Positions 6,420-6,664 of a stretch of DNA of 6,664 nt are shown in pieces. The stretch covers positions 1-6,664 of the forward strand of contig CAIPBN010000070.1 in assembly GCA_903863315.1 (NCBI GenBank). Direction: 5' to 3'. The notes under the pieces were generated by a model. The model was not told the origin of the DNA and made no database searches. It saw only the letters and a program-made list of their open reading frames with translations. The position numbers were made by a program, and so were the translations under genes. Position 1 is the first letter of the stretch, and each line of letters opens with the position of its first letter. The stretch is from an uncultured Verrucomicrobiota bacterium (GTDB lineage: Bacteria > Verrucomicrobiota > Verrucomicrobiia > Limisphaerales > SXTU01).

Positions 6420-6664
6420 TCACTGTAGCAGCGCCTTCAATCGCTGCGCATACACGGCGTAGCCGGCGGGCGAGAGGTGGATGTTGTCGGGCGTGAACAG
6501 CTCCTTCTTGATCGTGCCGTCGGCGTTCGTGAAATCGGCGGTGAGGTCGAACACGCGCACCTTGGTGTCGGCATCGAGCTTCAACGCGTCGAGCGCGAGG
6601 TTGGTCTTCTTGATGTCGTCGTGGAAACGATTCCCCGGCGCGTGAGCCGGCAGGATTTTGGCGA
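6420..6664 (-). CDS. SGNH/GDSL hydrolase (probable carbohydrate or lipid esterase), C-terminal 80 residues only
   Basis: The frame enters from the window edge and ends at TGA 6422-6420. The 80 visible residues match the last third of an SGNH-fold esterase of the PAF-acetylhydrolase-like type. They begin AKILPAHAPGNRFHDDIKKTN, the strand and loop before the last helix. VRVFDLTADFTNADGTIKKE follows, then block V with the catalytic pair Asp59 and His62 (fragment numbering) in TPDNIHLSPAGY, and a closing helix. The catalytic serine block (GDS), the Gly and Asn blocks and any signal peptide lie outside the window. Members of this family remove acetyl or acyl esters from sugars or lipids. Next to sialidase-like genes, a sugar O-acetylesterase role is attractive but is inference. 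The stop is 10 bases before the small secreted-protein ATG, consistent with one transcript. Confidence 0.88.
   Translation of the reverse strand, partial: AKILPAHAPGNRFHDDIKKTNLALDALKLDADTKVRVFDLTADFTNADGTIKKELFTPDNIHLSPAGYAVYAQRLKALLQ

Overview
The window is a dense, GC-rich bacterial segment in which all six supported genes lie on the minus strand. They read from high to low coordinates and leave almost no intergenic space. Secreted Asp-box (BNR) proteins, a beta-propeller opening with a WNQWRGPNRNG motif, an SGNH esterase and a large secreted alpha/beta hydrolase are typical of glycan-degrading Verrucomicrobiota and Planctomycetota. I favour Verrucomicrobiota, but this is a family-level impression with no marker gene behind it.

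Layout in transcription order. (1) 6664-6420: C-terminal end of an SGNH/GDSL hydrolase whose start lies outside the window. (2) 6409-6206: a 67-codon gene for a small, basic, probably secreted protein that I do not recognise. (3) 6190-4952: a 412-residue secreted BNR/sialidase-like protein. (4) 4955-3648: a second, clearly different BNR/sialidase-like protein of 435 residues, joined to the first by a 4-base ATGA overlap and preceded by a near-perfect Shine-Dalgarno. (5) about 3570 (possibly 3651) to 1627: a secreted PQQ-repeat (BamB-type) beta-propeller with an extra C-terminal beta-rich domain. (6) 1476 to beyond position 1: a large secreted alpha/beta hydrolase (dienelactone hydrolase/acetyl xylan esterase-like) whose C-terminus lies outside the window. 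The gaps are 10, 15, -4, 77 (or -4) and 150 bases. The first five genes therefore look like one transcript, with the hydrolase perhaps also belonging to it. No promoter is visible; the main one is expected beyond position 6664. Nowhere is there a gene-free stretch longer than 150 bases.

Working together (inference): every product whose N-terminus is visible carries a likely Sec signal peptide, so the locus seems to act in the periplasm, on the cell surface or outside the cell. Two esterase-type hydrolases flank two sialidase-fold proteins, which suggests coordinated removal of ester decorations and terminal sugars from a complex glycan. Both sialidase-like proteins lack an arginine at the position equivalent to the canonical RIP motif. 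Classical sialidase activity should therefore not be assumed, and the real substrate is open. The window holds no RNA gene, mobile element, CRISPR array or defence system that I can see.
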